This document shows positions 16,849-31,609 of a stretch of DNA of 64,000 bases, in pieces. The DNA is from Massilia sp. ZL223 (lineage in GTDB: Bacteria > Pseudomonadota > Gammaproteobacteria > Burkholderiales > Burkholderiaceae_D). The stretch's first letter is position 1. Each line of letters begins with the position of its first letter. The translations under genes were made by a program, and so were the position numbers. The stretch spans positions 1-64,000 of the forward strand of contig NZ_JAGPWD010000002.1 in assembly GCF_018119395.1 (NCBI RefSeq), read 5' to 3'. Below the pieces are notes generated by a model, which saw nothing but the letters and a program-made list of their open reading frames with translations, did no database searches and had not been told where the DNA came from.

Positions 16849-16861
16849 TGCGGTTCTTCGC

Positions 16862-16946
16862 GGTGGGGTGGCCGAGTGGTTAAAGGCAGCAGACTGTAAA
16901 TCTGCCCTCTCTGAGTACGCTGGTTCGAATCCAGCCCCCACCACCA
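16862..16946 (+). tRNA. tRNA-Tyr (anticodon GUA)
   Basis: The acceptor stem GGTGGGG pairs with CCCCACC, the anticodon loop reads CTGTAAA and a long variable arm is present, as for class II tRNA-Tyr. The T arm is GCTGG-TTCGAAT-CCAGC and CCA is encoded. Confidence 0.95.
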
Positions 16947-16987
16947 AAAAGAAGAGTCGTGAAGCGAATTGAAAGAAGTTGTACCTC

Positions 16988-17061
16988 GCGGGTGTAGCTC
17001 AATGGTAGAGCAGAAGCCTTCCAAGCTTACGACGAGGGTTCGATTCCCTTCACCCGCTCCA
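16988..17061 (+). tRNA. tRNA-Gly (anticodon UCC)
   Basis: The acceptor stem GCGGGTG pairs with CACCCGC. The anticodon loop is CTTCCAA, the T loop is GGTTCGATTCC and CCA is encoded. It is the second of three clustered tRNAs ahead of tuf. Confidence 0.95.
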
Positions 17062-17096
17062 GTGTTCGCGGTGTGTTTCAACATCGCAAAAAATAA

Positions 17097-17171
<75 letters not shown>

Positions 17172-17256
17172 GAATTTTGTACGGCAGTCCGCAATACTCG
17201 TCCGTCAGGTGTGCCTGGTAATTCTCAAAAAAATCGTTAGATCTTAGGAGTCTGAA

Positions 17257-18447
17257 ATGGCAAAGGAAAAATTCGAACGGACCAAGCCGCACGTCAACGT
17301 CGGCACCATCGGTCACGTTGACCACGGCAAAACCACCCTGACGGCTGCGATCGCAACCGTTCTGTCGAAGAAGTTCGGCGGCGAAGCCAAGGCATACGAC
17401 CAGATCGACGCGGCTCCGGAAGAGAAGGCACGCGGCATCACCATCAACACCGCGCACGTCGAGTACGAGACCGCGAACCGTCACTACGCTCACGTTGACT
17501 GCCCGGGCCACGCCGACTACATCAAGAACATGATTACCGGTGCTGCGCAGATGGACGGCGCGATCCTGGTGTGCTCGGCCGCTGACGGCCCGATGCCGCA
17601 GACCCGCGAGCACATCCTGCTGGCGCGTCAGGTTGGCGTTCCTTACATCATCGTGTTCCTGAACAAGTGCGACCTGGTCGACGACGCAGAACTGCTGGAA
17701 CTGGTCGAAATGGAAGTGCGCGAGCTCCTGTCGAAGTACGAGTTCCCGGGCGACGACCTGCCGATCATCAAGGGTTCGGCTCGTATGGCGCTGGAAGGCG
17801 CAGCTGGCGAGATGGGCGAAGACTGCATCATCCGTCTGGCTGACGCACTGGATTCGTACATCCCGACCCCGGAACGTGCCGTTGACGGCGCCTTCCTGAT
17901 GCCGGTGGAAGACGTGTTCTCGATCTCGGGCCGCGGTACCGTGGTGACCGGTCGTGTCGAGCGCGGCATCATCAAGGTCGGCGAAGAAATCGAAATCGTC
18001 GGTATCGTCGACACCGTCAAGACCACCTGCACCGGCGTGGAAATGTTCCGCAAGCTGCTGGACCAGGGTCAAGCTGGCGACAACGTCGGCCTGCTGCTGC
18101 GCGGCACCAAGCGTGAAGACGTCCAGCGTGGCCAGGTTCTGGCCAAGCCGGGCTCGATCAAGCCGCACACCGACTTCACCGGCGAAGTGTACGTCCTGTC
18201 GAAAGACGAAGGCGGCCGTCACACCCCGTTCTTCAACAACTACCGTCCGCAGTTCTACTTCCGTACGACTGACGTGACCGGTTCGATCGTGCTGCCGGCC
18301 GACAAAGAAATGGTCATGCCAGGTGACAACGTGTCGATCACCGTCAAGCTGATCGCTCCGATCGCGATGGAAGAAGGTCTGCGCTTCGCAATCCGCGAAG
18401 GCGGCCGTACCGTCGGCGCCGGCGTGGTTGCCAAGATCATCGCCTAA
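17257..18447 (+). CDS. tuf: Elongation factor Tu
   Basis: This 396-residue EF-Tu is full length. It delivers aminoacyl-tRNA to the ribosome as a GTP complex. The GTPase motifs are intact: GHVDHGKT (residues 19-26), DCPGHADY for switch II, and NKCD. Domains II and III follow with typical sequence, ending in [16 protein letters not shown] site sits before the ATG. It is preceded by tRNA-Tyr, -Gly and -Thr, the usual beta/gammaproteobacterial arrangement. A second tuf copy normally lies in the str operon, outside this window. Confidence 0.99.
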   Translation: MAKEKFERTKPHVNVGTIGHVDHGKTTLTAAIATVLSKKFGGEAKAYDQIDAAPEEKARGITINTAHVEYETANRHYAHVDCPGHADYIKNMITGAAQMDGAILVCSAADGPMPQTREHILLARQVGVPYIIVFLNKCDLVDDAELLELVEMEVRELLSKYEFPGDDLPIIKGSARMALEGAAGEMGEDCIIRLADALDSYIPTPERAVDGAFLMPVEDVFSISGRGTVVTGRVERGIIKVGEEIEIVGIVDTVKTTCTGVEMFRKLLDQGQAGDNVGLLLRGTKREDVQRGQVLAKPGSIKPHTDFTGEVYVLSKDEGGRHTPFFNNYRPQFYFRTTDVTGSIVLPADKEMVMPGDNVSITVKLIAPIAMEEGLRFAIREGGRTVGAGVVAKIIA

Positions 18448-18491
18448 TAAGCGATGTAAGAGGGAGGCGCCAATGCCTCCCTCGAACAGCA

Positions 18492-18521
18492 TTGCCAGCA
18501 TACGCGCGTGTGCTGTATAAT
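18492..18521 (+). promoter_or_regulatory. Promoter of tRNA-Trp-secE-nusG
   Basis: TTGCCA (18492-18497), 18 bases and TATAAT (18516-18521) lie 25 bases ahead of tRNA-Trp, in the short gap after tuf. Confidence 0.7.
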
Positions 18522-18546
18522 GCTGGATTCAGCGAGAAGTTTTCGT

Positions 18547-18622
18547 AGGGGTGTAGCTCAATTGGCAGAGCGTCGGTCTCCAAAACCGAAGGTCGCGGGT
18601 TCGATTCCCTCCGCCCCTGCCA
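18547..18622 (+). tRNA. tRNA-Trp (anticodon CCA)
   Basis: The acceptor AGGGGTG pairs with CGCCCCT (one G-T pair). The anticodon loop is CTCCAAA and CCA is encoded. It lies 33 bases before secE, as in most betaproteobacteria. Confidence 0.96.
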
Positions 18623-18655
18623 CCGAATCTGGCGCCTGGCGCCGAAAGAAAAAGT

Positions 18656-19042
18656 ATGTCGAACCAATCCGTGCAAACTGTCAGCACCTCGAATGACAAG
18701 TTCAAGGTCGCCCTGGCGGTGGTTGCTGTGATTGCAGGTGTGGTCGGGTTCTTTTACCTGACCGGCCAGAACAAACCAGCCTTGGTCGCCGCCGGCGCCC
18801 TCTTGGCTGGTTTAGTTTTTGCTGTCCTGCTTTTGTGGACCTCCGCTACCGGTCGCGATTTCCTGAGCTTCGCCAAGGAATCGGTGCGTGAAACCAAAAA
18901 GGTTGTATGGCCGACCCGTCGGGAAGCCACCCAGATCACCGGCATCGTATTTGCCTTCGTGGCTGTGATGGCGATTTTCCTGTGGGGCACGGATAAATTC
19001 CTCGAATTCCTGTTGTACGACGTGATCCTGGGTTGGAAATAA
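18656..19042 (+). CDS. secE: Preprotein translocase subunit SecE
   Basis: This 128-residue protein is the small clamp subunit of the SecYEG channel. It has the three-helix gammaproteobacterial-style layout. Two N-terminal hydrophobic segments (about residues 18-38 and 42-60) precede the conserved amphipathic motif [20 protein letters not shown] and a third membrane helix (about 100-120). It shares the transcript with tRNA-Trp upstream and nusG 2 bases downstream. Confidence 0.97.
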   Translation: MSNQSVQTVSTSNDKFKVALAVVAVIAGVVGFFYLTGQNKPALVAAGALLAGLVFAVLLLWTSATGRDFLSFAKESVRETKKVVWPTRREATQITGIVFAFVAVMAIFLWGTDKFLEFLLYDVILGWK

Positions 19043-19044
19043 AC

Positions 19045-19653
19045 ATGAGCGAAAACCAAGACAAGGTGCCGGGCGACGTCCCGGCACAAGACGCTTCCGC
19101 TCCCCTGAGTGTTCCGGTCAGCAACAAGCGCTGGTACGTCGTGCACGTCTACTCCGGCATGGAAAAGAGCGTCATGCGCGCCCTGACCGAGCGCATCGAG
19201 CGTGCGGGCATGCAGGAGCAGTTTGGCCAGATCCTGGTGCCGACCGAGGAAGTCGTCGAAATGCGCAACGGCTCGAAGGCCGTTTCCGAGCGCCGCTTCT
19301 TCCCGGGCTACGTCCTCGTCGAAATGGAAATGACCGACGAGACCTGGCACCTGGTTAAGAACACCAGCAAGGTCACCGGCTTCATCGGTGGCAAGTCGAA
19401 CAAGCCGACGCCGATCCCGGCGCGCGAGATCGACAAGATCATGCAGCAGGTCCAGGAAGGCGTCGAAAAGCCGAGGCCGAAGGTCCTGTACGAAGTGGGC
19501 GAGCAAGTGCGTATCAAGGAAGGCCCCTTCACCGACTTCAACGGCAACGTCGAGGAAGTCAACTACGAAAAATCGAAGGTGCGTGTCTCAGTCACCATCT
19601 TCGGCCGCGCGACTCCGGTGGAGCTGGAGTTCGGGCAGGTAGAGAAAGTATGA
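19045..19653 (+). CDS. nusG: Transcription termination/antitermination factor NusG
   Basis: This 202-residue protein has the NGN domain ([20 protein letters not shown]) and a C-terminal KOW domain ([20 protein letters not shown]). NusG binds the RNA polymerase clamp and couples it to Rho or the ribosome. I start it at ATG 19045, which is 2 bases after the secE stop. An in-frame TTG at 19033 overlaps secE and would add MEIN, which is less likely. Ahead of the core is an extra tail of about 30 Asp/Pro/Ser-rich residues. Confidence 0.97.
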   Translation: MSENQDKVPGDVPAQDASAPLSVPVSNKRWYVVHVYSGMEKSVMRALTERIERAGMQEQFGQILVPTEEVVEMRNGSKAVSERRFFPGYVLVEMEMTDETWHLVKNTSKVTGFIGGKSNKPTPIPAREIDKIMQQVQEGVEKPRPKVLYEVGEQVRIKEGPFTDFNGNVEEVNYEKSKVRVSVTIFGRATPVELEFGQVEKV

Positions 19654-19679
19654 CCCCTTGCGGGAAAGAGTTAAGCGAA

Positions 19680-19809
19680 GCTTCGCGTCGCGAAGCGCAG
19701 CGGTACTCTGTCCCCAACAAATCAAATACAACGCTTTAATCGGAGCGTCGCAGCAGCAAGGCGGAATCCGGTAAGAGGAGCCCCGCCGAGCGAGTAGTCG
19801 CGGTGGGGC
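19680..19809 (+). promoter_or_regulatory. Structured rplK leader, possible L1 control site
   Basis: The 187-base nusG-rplK gap holds two hairpins. One is a tight GCTTCGCG/CGCGAAGC repeat at 19680-19696. The other is GCCCCGCCG paired with CGGTGGGGC (one wobble) at 19780-19809, 31 bases before rplK. In Escherichia coli, L1 represses translation of its own operon by binding the L11 leader. The second hairpin is the best candidate for that site here, by position only. Confidence 0.45.
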
Positions 19810-19840
19810 GCTACTACTCAAGTCAAGATAGGAGCCATTC

Positions 19841-20272
19841 ATGGCAAAGAAAATCATTGGCTTTATCAAGCTGCAAGTTCCGGCTGGTAAAGCAAACCCA
19901 TCCCCTCCGATTGGCCCGGCACTGGGTCAGCGCGGCCTGAACATCATGGAATTCTGCAAGGCGTTCAACGCCCAGACCCAGGGTTTCGAGCCGGGCATGC
20001 CGATTCCGGTCGTGATCACCGCGTTCGCCGACAAGTCCTTCACCTTCGTGATGAAGACCCCGCCGGCAACCTACCTGATCAAGAAAGCCGCTGGCATCAC
20101 CAAGGGTTCGCCGAAGCCGCATACCGACAAGGTCGGTTCGCTGACCCGCGCCCAAGCTGAAGAAATCGCAAAAACCAAGCAGCCGGACCTGACCGCCGCC
20201 GACATGGACGCAGCAGTGCGTATCATCGCTGGCTCGGCACGTTCGATGGGCATCACGGTGGAGGGTGTGTAA
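19841..20272 (+). CDS. rplK: 50S ribosomal protein L11
   Basis: This 143-residue protein matches L11 throughout ([20 protein letters not shown]; GTPase-centre RNA-binding C-terminal domain with [20 protein letters not shown]). It binds 23S rRNA at the factor-binding centre. TAGGAG precedes the ATG. Its stop overlaps the rplA start by one base (TAATG). Confidence 0.98.
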   Translation: MAKKIIGFIKLQVPAGKANPSPPIGPALGQRGLNIMEFCKAFNAQTQGFEPGMPIPVVITAFADKSFTFVMKTPPATYLIKKAAGITKGSPKPHTDKVGSLTRAQAEEIAKTKQPDLTAADMDAAVRIIAGSARSMGITVEGV

Positions 20273-20967
20273 TGGCTAAGCTGTCCAAGCGCGTCAAAGA
20301 AATGAAAGCAAAAGTGGACCGTAACAAGGTCTACGCGTTCGACAACGCTGTGTCGATCGTCAAGGAATTCGCCACCGCCAAGTTCAACGAGTCGATCGAC
20401 GTCGCCGTTCAACTGGGCGTGGACCCGAAGAAGTCGGACCAGGTCGTCCGCGGCTCCGTCGTGCTGCCAGCTGGCACCGGCAAGACCGTGCGCGTTGCTG
20501 TGTTCGCTTCGGGCGACAAGGCTGAAGCTGCTAAAGCAGCCGGCGCCGACATCGTCGGCATGGAAGACCTGGCAGAACGCGTCAAGGCCGGCGACATGCC
20601 GTTCGACGTGGTCATCGCTTCGCCGGACACCATGCGTATCGTCGGTACCCTGGGCCAGATCCTGGGCCCGCGCGGCCTGATGCCGAACCCGAAGGTTGGC
20701 ACCGTGACCCCGGACGTGGCTGGCGCCGTCAAGAACGCCAAGGCCGGTCAGGTCCAGTACCGTACCGACAAGGCAGGTATCATCCACGCCACCATCGGCC
20801 GCAAGTCGTTCAGCGATGAACAACTGAAGTCGAACCTGGTTGCGCTGATCGACGCCCTGAACAAGGCGAAGCCGGCAACCTCGAAGGGCGTGTACCTGCG
20901 CAAGGTCGCGATCTCGTCGACCATGGGCGCTGGCGTCCGCGTCGACCACGCTTCGATCGCTGCTTAA
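20272..20967 (+). CDS. rplA: 50S ribosomal protein L1
   Basis: This 231-residue L1 has the signature segment [17 protein letters not shown] and the usual two-domain length. L1 forms the mobile stalk at the ribosomal E site and is the likely repressor of its own operon. It is translationally coupled to rplK through a one-base overlap. Confidence 0.98.
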   Translation: MAKLSKRVKEMKAKVDRNKVYAFDNAVSIVKEFATAKFNESIDVAVQLGVDPKKSDQVVRGSVVLPAGTGKTVRVAVFASGDKAEAAKAAGADIVGMEDLAERVKAGDMPFDVVIASPDTMRIVGTLGQILGPRGLMPNPKVGTVTPDVAGAVKNAKAGQVQYRTDKAGIIHATIGRKSFSDEQLKSNLVALIDALNKAKPATSKGVYLRKVAISSTMGAGVRVDHASIAA

Positions 20968-20984
20968 GCTGTAAAGAATCAAGA

Positions 20985-21235
20985 CCCCGCAGAACAGTGC
21001 GGGGCGCATCTTTGGGCTGTCGAGACAAATCACCGTTTCGGCAGGCAATCAAAGACCGTTGGGCCGAAGGCAGAGGTTGAGCCGGAGGTTAATAGACCAC
21101 CCAACGCAGATGGTGTACCCGAACAAGTTTTGTAGTCCACGCTGCGTGAGTTCATCCGCGTTAGATTGACTTCTTAACTTCGGACGCCGTGTTCGAACCG
21201 ATGTGAACAATGTTGTTCGCATCATTTAAGGAGAT
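20985..21235 (+). promoter_or_regulatory. Ribosomal protein L10 leader region
   Basis: The 273-base rplA-rplJ gap is structured. A CCCCGC/GCGGGG hairpin (20985-21004) is followed by a long-range pair, CGTTGGG (21057-21063) with CCCAACG (21100-21106). This pair encloses GCCGAAGGCAGAGG, which looks like the bacterial L10 leader. In that class L10 bound to L7/L12 represses rplJL translation. The region ends at the AAGGAG site of rplJ. Confidence 0.65.
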
Positions 21236-21240
21236 TGACC

Positions 21241-21765
21241 GTGGGTCTTAATCTGAATGACAAAAAGGCCGTCGTCGAAGAGGTAAGCGCGAAAGTTGCA
21301 ACCGCGCAGACCATCGTCGTGGCTGAGTACCGTGGCATCCAGGTTGCTCACTTGACCAAACTCCGTGCAGCCGCACGTGCCCAGGGCGTCTACCTGCGTG
21401 TTCTGAAGAACACGCTGGCTCGTCGCTCGGTTGAGGGCACGCAGTTTGCCGCGCTGGCTGATTCCATGACCGGTCCGCTGATCTACTCGATCTCGGACGA
21501 CGCCGTTGCAGCAGCGAAAGTCATCAACGACTTCGCTAAAACCAACGACAAGCTGGTCGTGAAAGCTGGTAACTACGCTGGTAAGGCACTGGATGTCGCC
21601 GGCGTGACCGCGCTGGCAAGCATCCCGAGCCGTGAAGTCCTCATCGCCCAGCTGCTGGGCGTTATGCAGGCACCGGTGTCGGGCTTTGCACGAGTTCTGG
21701 CTGCAGTCGCAGCACAAAAAGGCGAAGGCGCCGCTGCTCCGGCAGCGGAAGCCACCGAAGCGTAA
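21241..21765 (+). CDS. rplJ: 50S ribosomal protein L10
   Basis: This 174-residue L10 (starting [15 protein letters not shown]) anchors the L7/L12 stalk. I use GTG 21241, which has AAGGAG (21228-21233) at ideal spacing. An in-frame TTG at 21235 would sit too close to that site. The C-terminal Ala/Glu-rich tail ([14 protein letters not shown]) is normal for betaproteobacteria. It is likely autoregulated through the preceding leader. Confidence 0.97.
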   Translation: MGLNLNDKKAVVEEVSAKVATAQTIVVAEYRGIQVAHLTKLRAAARAQGVYLRVLKNTLARRSVEGTQFAALADSMTGPLIYSISDDAVAAAKVINDFAKTNDKLVVKAGNYAGKALDVAGVTALASIPSREVLIAQLLGVMQAPVSGFARVLAAVAAQKGEGAAAPAAEATEA

Positions 21766-21834
21766 TCGCTTCGGTCCTTTCTGTTCAAGTAGAACCAATC
21801 CTGTAGTACACACACAATATATTTGGAGTTTCAA

Positions 21835-22212
21835 ATGGCAATTAGCAAAGAAGAGTTCCTGGACGCAGTTGGCGCAATGTCGGTCATGGAACTGAACGAC
21901 CTGGTCAAGGCTTTCGAAGAGAAGTTCGGCGTGTCGGCAGCTGCAATGGCAGCACCGGCAGCTGGCGGCGCCGCTGGCGGCGCAGCTGCTGCTGAAGAGC
22001 AGACCGAGTTCAACGTTGTTCTGTCGGAAGTCGGCGCGAACAAGGTCGGCGTCATCAAGGCCGTCCGCGAAATCACCGGCCTGGGCCTGAAGGAAGCCAA
22101 GGATCTGGTCGACGGCGCACCGAAGACCGTGAAAGAAGCCCTGCCGAAAGCTGACGCTGAAGCCGCTAAGAAGAAGCTGGAAGAAGCTGGCGCCAAGGCC
22201 GAGCTGAAGTAA
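21835..22212 (+). CDS. rplL: 50S ribosomal protein L7/L12
   Basis: This 125-residue stalk protein has the N-terminal dimerisation domain ([20 protein letters not shown]), an Ala/Gly hinge and the factor-binding C-terminal domain ([20 protein letters not shown]). ATG 21835 has TTGGAG upstream. An in-frame start 12 bases earlier is less likely. It lies 69 bases after rplJ. Confidence 0.98.
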   Translation: MAISKEEFLDAVGAMSVMELNDLVKAFEEKFGVSAAAMAAPAAGGAAGGAAAAEEQTEFNVVLSEVGANKVGVIKAVREITGLGLKEAKDLVDGAPKTVKEALPKADAEAAKKKLEEAGAKAELK

Positions 22213-22224
22213 TACAATCGCTCC

Positions 22225-22244
22225 GGGCACTGTTCGCAGTGCCC
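22225..22244 (+). terminator. Attenuator-like hairpin between rplL and rpoB
   Basis: A perfect 8-bp stem GGGCACTG/CAGTGCCC with a stable TTCG tetraloop lies 12 bases after rplL and is not followed by a T-tract. In Escherichia coli the same gap has a partial terminator and an RNase III site that lower rpoBC expression relative to rplJL. This hairpin is the local candidate. The remaining 277 bases of the 309-base gap hold no gene I can support. Confidence 0.6.
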
Positions 22245-22521
22245 AGCGTAGGAGTCAAAGCTTGCGGATCTCGTCGGAAGGCGGGAAAAGCGGCTTTGGC
22301 TCTTTTGTCGTCCCTGCGCCAAACGTCCGCTCCATGCGTTGTGCGTAGCAAGCAGTACCAGGCAGTACCGCAGCACAGAAATATCGTATCACAGCAGTTC
22401 GGTGTCCTTTTCATCTGGCGTGAAAGTTCGAGGCTTCAGGCCTTGCATGTGGTTTTAGTGTCGTAGAGCAACCACTGGCAATTCCTGAATTCTCATCCTT
22501 TCTGTCACTCACGGAGTGTCC

Positions 22522-26631
<4,110 letters not shown>

Positions 26632-26682
26632 GCAGGCCAGCACGGCCGCCAGCCTTCGGGCCCGGCCTGCACCCTCAAGACC

Positions 26683-26760
26683 GTCGTTCCCGCGCAGGCG
26701 GGAACCTAAGTTCGGTGATCAGCCGAAAACTTGGATCCCCGCCTGCGCGGGGATGACGGT
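26683..26760. repeat. REP-like inverted pair, copy 2
   Basis: Hairpins TTCCCGC-GCAG-GCGGGAA (26687-26704) and ATCCCCGC-CTGC-GCGGGGAT (26735-26754) face each other across 30 bases in the rpoB-rpoC gap. They keep the outer CTAAGTTCG/AACTTGG sequences of the family. Loops GCAG/CTGC replace GAAG/CTTC of copy 1 on both arms together. The rest of this 224-base gap shows only the CTGGAG site of rpoC. Confidence 0.85.
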
Positions 26761-26855
26761 TTCAAGGGTAGTGGGACGAGCAAGCACCGGCGAAAATCGG
26801 TGAGAAGCTGGCGGTAGTAGTAGTAAGTAAAGAATTCAATCACCTGGAGTGATAA

Positions 26856-29800
26856 ATGAAAGCACTGCTCGATCTATTCAAGCAAGTTCAGCAAAACGAG
26901 AGCTTCGACGCCATCAAGATTGGCCTGGCGTCGCCTGAAAAAATCCGTTCGTGGTCCTTCGGCGAAGTCAAGAAGCCGGAGACCATCAACTACCGTACCT
27001 TCAAGCCGGAGCGCGATGGCCTGTTCTGCGCCAAGATCTTTGGCCCGATCAAGGACTACGAGTGCCTGTGCGGCAAGTACAAGCGCCTGAAGCACCGCGG
27101 CGTGATCTGCGAAAAGTGCGGCGTGGAAGTGACCCTGGCCAAGGTGCGCCGTGAGCGCATGGGCCACATCGAACTGGCTTCGCCGGTCGCCCACATCTGG
27201 TTCCTGAAGTCGCTGCCGTCGCGTCTGGGCATGGTCCTGGACATGACCCTGCGCGATATCGAACGCGTGCTGTACTTCGAAGCATACGTCGTGACCGATC
27301 CTGGCATGACCCCGCTGAAGAAGTGCCAGATCATGTCGGAAGACGACTACGCCGCCAAGTACGAAGAGTACGGCGACGACTTCACCGCATTCATGGGCGC
27401 CGAAGGCATCCGTGAACTGCTGCGCTCGATCGACATCCACCGCGATGCCGAAGCCCTGCGCGTCGAGCTGAAGGAATCGAAATCCGAAGCCAAGATCAAG
27501 AAATACGCCAAGCGCCTGAAAGTGCTCGAGGCGTTCCAGCGCTCGGGCATCAAGCCTGAGTGGATGATCATGGAAGTGCTCCCGGTCCTGCCGCCGGAGC
27601 TGCGTCCGCTCGTCCCGCTGGATGGCGGCCGTTTCGCCACCTCGGACCTGAACGACCTGTACCGCCGCGTCATCAACCGTAACAACCGCCTGAAGCGCCT
27701 GATGGAACTGCGCGCTCCGGAAATCATTACGCGTAACGAGAAGCGCATGCTGCAGGAAGCGGTTGACTCGCTGCTGGACAACGGCCGTCGCGGCAAAGCG
27801 ATGACCGGCGCCAACAAGCGTCCGCTGAAGTCGCTGGCTGAAATGATCAAGGGTAAAGGCGGCCGTTTCCGTCAGAACCTGCTGGGCAAGCGCGTCGACT
27901 ACTCGGGCCGTTCGGTCATCGTGGTGGGTCCGCAGCTGAAACTGCACCAGTGCGGCCTGCCGAAGCTGATGGCCCTGGAACTGTTCAAGCCCTTCATCTT
28001 CAACAAGCTGGAACTGATGGGTCTCGCGACCACCATCAAGGCCGCCAAGAAGCTGGTCGAAGTGCAGGAGCCGGTGGTCTGGGACATCCTGGAAGAAGTC
28101 ATCAAAGAGCACCCGGTCATGCTGAACCGTGCGCCGACCCTGCACCGTCTCGGTATCCAGGCGTTCGAGCCGGTCCTGATCGAAGGCAAGGCGATCCAGC
28201 TGCACCCGCTGGTCTGCGCGGCGTTCAACGCCGACTTCGACGGTGACCAGATGGCAGTCCACGTCCCGCTGTCGATCGAAGCGCAGATGGAAGCCCGCAC
28301 CCTGATGCTGGCTTCGAACAACATCCTGTTCCCGTCGAACGGCGAGCCGTCGATCGTCCCGTCGCAGGATATCGTGCTGGGTCTGTACTACGCGACCCGC
28401 GAGGCGATCAACGCCAAGGGCGAAGGCATGATGTTCCCGGACGTGTCGGAAGTCATCCGTGCGTACGACAACAAGGAAGTCGAACTGGCGACCCGCATCA
28501 CCGTGCGTATCGTCGAGTTCCCGAAGAACGCCAATGGCGAATTCGAGCAGACCCTGACCCGCTACGAGACCACCGTTGGCCGTGCGATCCTGTCGGAGAT
28601 CCTGCCGAAGGGCCTGCCGTTCTCGGTGCTGAACCGTCCGCTGAAGAAGAAAGAGATCTCGAAGCTGATCAACACGTCGTTCCGCAAGTGCGGCCTGCGT
28701 GCGACCGTCGTCTTCGCCGACAAGCTGATGCAGTCGGGCTTCCGCCTGGCGACCCGCGCCGGCATCTCGATCGCCGTGGACGACATGCTGATCCCGGACG
28801 TCAAGAAGGGCATGATCGCGACCGCCGAAGCGGAAGTGAAGCAGATCGAGCAGCAGTACGCTTCGGGTCTGGTCACTGCCGGCGAGCGCTACAACAAGGT
28901 CGTCGACATCTGGGGCAAGACCTCGGACGAAGTCGGCAAGGCGATGATGGACCAGCTGAAAGTGGAACCGGTCACCAAGCGTGACGGCACCGAAGGCACC
29001 CAGGAATCGTTCAACGCGATTTACATGATGGCCGACTCGGGCGCCCGTGGTTCGGCAGCCCAGATCCGCCAGCTGGCCGGTATGCGAGGCCTGATGGCCA
29101 AGCCGGACGGCTCGATTATCGAGACGCCGATTACCGCGAACTTCCGCGAAGGCCTGAACGTTCTGCAGTACTTCATCTCGACGCACGGCGCCCGTAAGGG
29201 TCTGGCCGACACCGCGCTGAAGACCGCGAACTCGGGTTACCTGACCCGCCGCCTGGTCGACGTGACCCAGGATCTGGTGGTGATCGAGGACGATTGCGGC
29301 ACCAGCAACGGCACGCTGATGAAGGCGATGGTCGAAGGCGGTGAAGTCATCGAAGCGCTGCGCGACCGTATCCTCGGCCGCGTCGCGGGCCAGGACGTCG
29401 TCAATCCGGAAACCCAGGAAACCGTGTACGAAGCCGGCACCCTGCTGGACGAAGACATGGTCGAAGAGATCGAGCGCCTCGGCATCGACGAAGTGAAGGT
29501 CCGCACCCCGCTGAACTGCGACACCCGCTACGGCCTGTGCGCCAAGTGCTACGGCCGCGACCTGGGCCGCGGCATGCTGGTCAACAGCGGCGAAGCAGTC
29601 GGTGTGGTGGCGGCGCAGTCGATCGGTGAGCCGGGTACCCAGCTGACCATGCGTACCTTCCACATCGGTGGTGCGGCATCGCGTGCGGCAGTGGCCTCGT
29701 CGGTCGAAGCCAAGTCGAACGGCACGGTCCGCTTCACCGCGACCATGCGTTACGTCACCAACGGCAAGGGCGCGCAGATCGTCATCTCGCGTTCGGGCGA

Positions 29801-31100
29801 AGTGCTGATCACCGACGACCACGGCCGTGAGCGCGAGCGCCACAAGGTGCCGTACGGCGCGACCCTGATCGTCAAGGACGGCATGGCGGTGAAAGCCGGC
29901 GTGGCCCTGGCAACCTGGGATCCGCTGACCCGTCCGATCATTACCGAGTACGCCGGTACGATCAAGTTCGAGAACGTGGAAGAGGGCGTCACCGTCGCTC
30001 GCCAGGTGGACGAAGTGACCGGTCTGTCGACCCTGGTCGCGATCGATCCGAAGCGCCGTGGTTCGGGCAAGGTCCTGCGTCCGCAGGTCAAGCTGCTGAA
30101 CGACGAAGGCCAGGAAGTGAAGATCGCCGGCACCGAACACGCCGTGACGATCGGCTTCCAGGTCGGCGCGCTGATCATGGTGAAAGACGGCCAGCAAGTG
30201 TCGGTGGGTGAAGTGCTTGCACGTATCCCGACCGAATCGCAGAAGACCCGAGACATTACCGGTGGTCTGCCGCGCGTTGCCGAGCTGTTCGAAGCACGTT
30301 CGCCGAAGGATGCGGGCATGCTGGCGGAAGTCACCGGTACCGTCGCCTTCGGTAAAGAAACCAAGGGCAAGCAGCGTCTGGAAATCACCGACATGGACGG
30401 CAACAAGCACGAGTTCCTGATTACCAAGGACAAGCAAGTGCTGGTGCACGACGGCCAGGTGGTGAACAAGGGCGAGATGATCGTGGACGGCCCGGCCGAT
30501 CCGCAAGACATCCTGCGCCTGCTGGGTATCGAAGCGCTGGCTCGCTACATCGTGGACGAAGTGCAGGACGTGTACCGTCTGCAGGGCGTGAAGATCAACG
30601 ACAAGCACATCGAGGTGATCGTTCGCCAGATGCTGCGTCGTGTTCAGATCACCGATGCAGGCGACACCGACTACATCGTCGGCGAGCAGGTCGAGCGTTC
30701 GGAACTGCTGGAAGAGAACGACAAGGTCAACGCCGTCGGCAAGCTGCCGGCACAGTACGAAAACGTGCTGCTGGGTATTACCAAGGCATCGCTGTCGACC
30801 GACTCGTTCATCTCGGCCGCATCGTTCCAGGAAACCACCCGCGTGCTGACCGAAGCCGCGATCATGGGCAAGCGCGACGGTCTGCGCGGCCTGAAGGAAA
30901 ACGTGATCGTCGGCCGCCTGATCCCGGGCGGTACCGGTCTGGCATTCCACCGCGCCCGCAAAGAGAAGGAAGTGTGGGAAGCGGAAGAGCGCCAGGCGCT
31001 GCTGCAGCAGGAGAAGGCCAACATGGCTGCCGAACTGCAGGCGATGGAAGACCAGCAGGCTGCTCAGGCTCAGGCCGAGCACCATGGCGACGGCGAGTAA
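26856..31100 (+). CDS. rpoC: RNA polymerase subunit beta'
   Basis: This 1414-residue beta' subunit is full length. It has the N-terminal zinc site ([19 protein letters not shown]), the catalytic NADFDGDQM with three Mg-binding Asp near residues 458-464, and the second zinc site around [13 protein letters not shown]. It ends with an acidic Gln/Ala/His tail. CTGGAG precedes the ATG. It is the last gene of the block, and an intrinsic terminator follows 20 bases later. Confidence 0.99.
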   Translation: MKALLDLFKQVQQNESFDAIKIGLASPEKIRSWSFGEVKKPETINYRTFKPERDGLFCAKIFGPIKDYECLCGKYKRLKHRGVICEKCGVEVTLAKVRRERMGHIELASPVAHIWFLKSLPSRLGMVLDMTLRDIERVLYFEAYVVTDPGMTPLKKCQIMSEDDYAAKYEEYGDDFTAFMGAEGIRELLRSIDIHRDAEALRVELKESKSEAKIKKYAKRLKVLEAFQRSGIKPEWMIMEVLPVLPPELRPLVPLDGGRFATSDLNDLYRRVINRNNRLKRLMELRAPEIITRNEKRMLQEAVDSLLDNGRRGKAMTGANKRPLKSLAEMIKGKGGRFRQNLLGKRVDYSGRSVIVVGPQLKLHQCGLPKLMALELFKPFIFNKLELMGLATTIKAAKKLVEVQEPVVWDILEEVIKEHPVMLNRAPTLHRLGIQAFEPVLIEGKAIQLHPLVCAAFNADFDGDQMAVHVPLSIEAQMEARTLMLASNNILFPSNGEPSIVPSQDIVLGLYYATREAINAKGEGMMFPDVSEVIRAYDNKEVELATRITVRIVEFPKNANGEFEQTLTRYETTVGRAILSEILPKGLPFSVLNRPLKKKEISKLINTSFRKCGLRATVVFADKLMQSGFRLATRAGISIAVDDMLIPDVKKGMIATAEAEVKQIEQQYASGLVTAGERYNKVVDIWGKTSDEVGKAMMDQLKVEPVTKRDGTEGTQESFNAIYMMADSGARGSAAQIRQLAGMRGLMAKPDGSIIETPITANFREGLNVLQYFISTHGARKGLADTALKTANSGYLTRRLVDVTQDLVVIEDDCGTSNGTLMKAMVEGGEVIEALRDRILGRVAGQDVVNPETQETVYEAGTLLDEDMVEEIERLGIDEVKVRTPLNCDTRYGLCAKCYGRDLGRGMLVNSGEAVGVVAAQSIGEPGTQLTMRTFHIGGAASRAAVASSVEAKSNGTVRFTATMRYVTNGKGAQIVISRSGEVLITDDHGRERERHKVPYGATLIVKDGMAVKAGVALATWDPLTRPIITEYAGTIKFENVEEGVTVARQVDEVTGLSTLVAIDPKRRGSGKVLRPQVKLLNDEGQEVKIAGTEHAVTIGFQVGALIMVKDGQQVSVGEVLARIPTESQKTRDITGGLPRVAELFEARSPKDAGMLAEVTGTVAFGKETKGKQRLEITDMDGNKHEFLITKDKQVLVHDGQVVNKGEMIVDGPADPQDILRLLGIEALARYIVDEVQDVYRLQGVKINDKHIEVIVRQMLRRVQITDAGDTDYIVGEQVERSELLEENDKVNAVGKLPAQYENVLLGITKASLSTDSFISAASFQETTRVLTEAAIMGKRDGLRGLKENVIVGRLIPGGTGLAFHRARKEKEVWEAEERQALLQQEKANMAAELQAMEDQQAAQAQAEHHGDGE

Positions 31101-31120
31101 TCGTCTTAGCTGCTCATGAG

Positions 31121-31146
31121 AACGGCGCCCTCGGGCGCCGTTTTTT
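31121..31146 (+). terminator. Intrinsic terminator of the rpoBC operon
   Basis: CGGCGCCC pairs with GGGCGCCG around a very small loop and is followed by six T residues. This is a strong Rho-independent terminator directly downstream of rpoC. Confidence 0.92.
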
Positions 31147-31154
31147 ATTTCCGG

Positions 31155-31526
31155 CTAACAGATGCTCCCACCGATGTTTTTCCCGGTGCGAAGGTCGAAA
31201 CCGAAATTACAGCTGTACTCGCCTTTTTCGCTCCGGATGCATGAAAGATTTTGCTCGTCCCGCCAGCGCACACGAGTACCGCTGCCTTCGGTGCAAACGT
31301 CGTGACGATCCGGCCCAATCGCGTCGAACAGGTCCCTAGCCGCGCGGCCACTAATCGAGAACAACACTTTCCGATCCTTCGGGCTTGGAGCAACCGGATC
31401 GCCCAAGCCGCCGCCGTAGATCCTGTAGACCCCCGAAAACGGCTTGTGTCGCGACAGGCCATCATTTGCCAGGACGGCTGATCCACATCCCGATACGATC
31501 AATAAGCCGAAGACTACTTTGCGCAT
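31155..31526 (-). CDS. Small putative lipoprotein
   Basis: I do not recognise this 123-residue protein. It starts with a short lipoprotein-type signal (MRKVVFGLLIVSGC, lipobox VSGC with Cys14). The mature part is small and polar and contains three further Cys in its C-terminal half (DVCTEGS, NLSCIRS, YSCNFGF) plus the terminal Cys, which would allow disulfides in the periplasm. AAGGAG is well placed before the ATG. It is convergent with rpoC and divergent from the XRE-cupin gene. Its codon use is less GC-skewed than that of its neighbours, so it may be a recent acquisition. Confidence 0.65.
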   Translation of the reverse strand: MRKVVFGLLIVSGCGSAVLANDGLSRHKPFSGVYRIYGGGLGDPVAPSPKDRKVLFSISGRAARDLFDAIGPDRHDVCTEGSGTRVRWRDEQNLSCIRSEKGEYSCNFGFDLRTGKNIGGSIC

Positions 31527-31575
31527 TCATGTCTCCTTGAACCGGGGATGCTTTCACATCCCCAATAAAATCCGG

Positions 31576-31606
31576 TTTACAGGATAATTCTATCCAGTAT
31601 ACTGGA
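31576..31606 (+). promoter_or_regulatory. Promoter with overlapping palindromic operator
   Basis: TTTACA (31576-31581), 16 bases and TATACT (31598-31603) form a good promoter. The perfect 14-base palindrome TCCAGTATACTGGA (31593-31606) is centred on the -10 box, so a bound dimer would block polymerase. The XRE ATG starts 6 bases after the -10 box. Autorepression and leaderless translation are inferred. Confidence 0.75.
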
Positions 31607-31609
31607 CGC

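Noticed and set aside
26874..31085. Minus-strand open frame across rpoC
   Set aside because: It is the same shadow effect as over rpoB, with no domain or ribosome-binding support.
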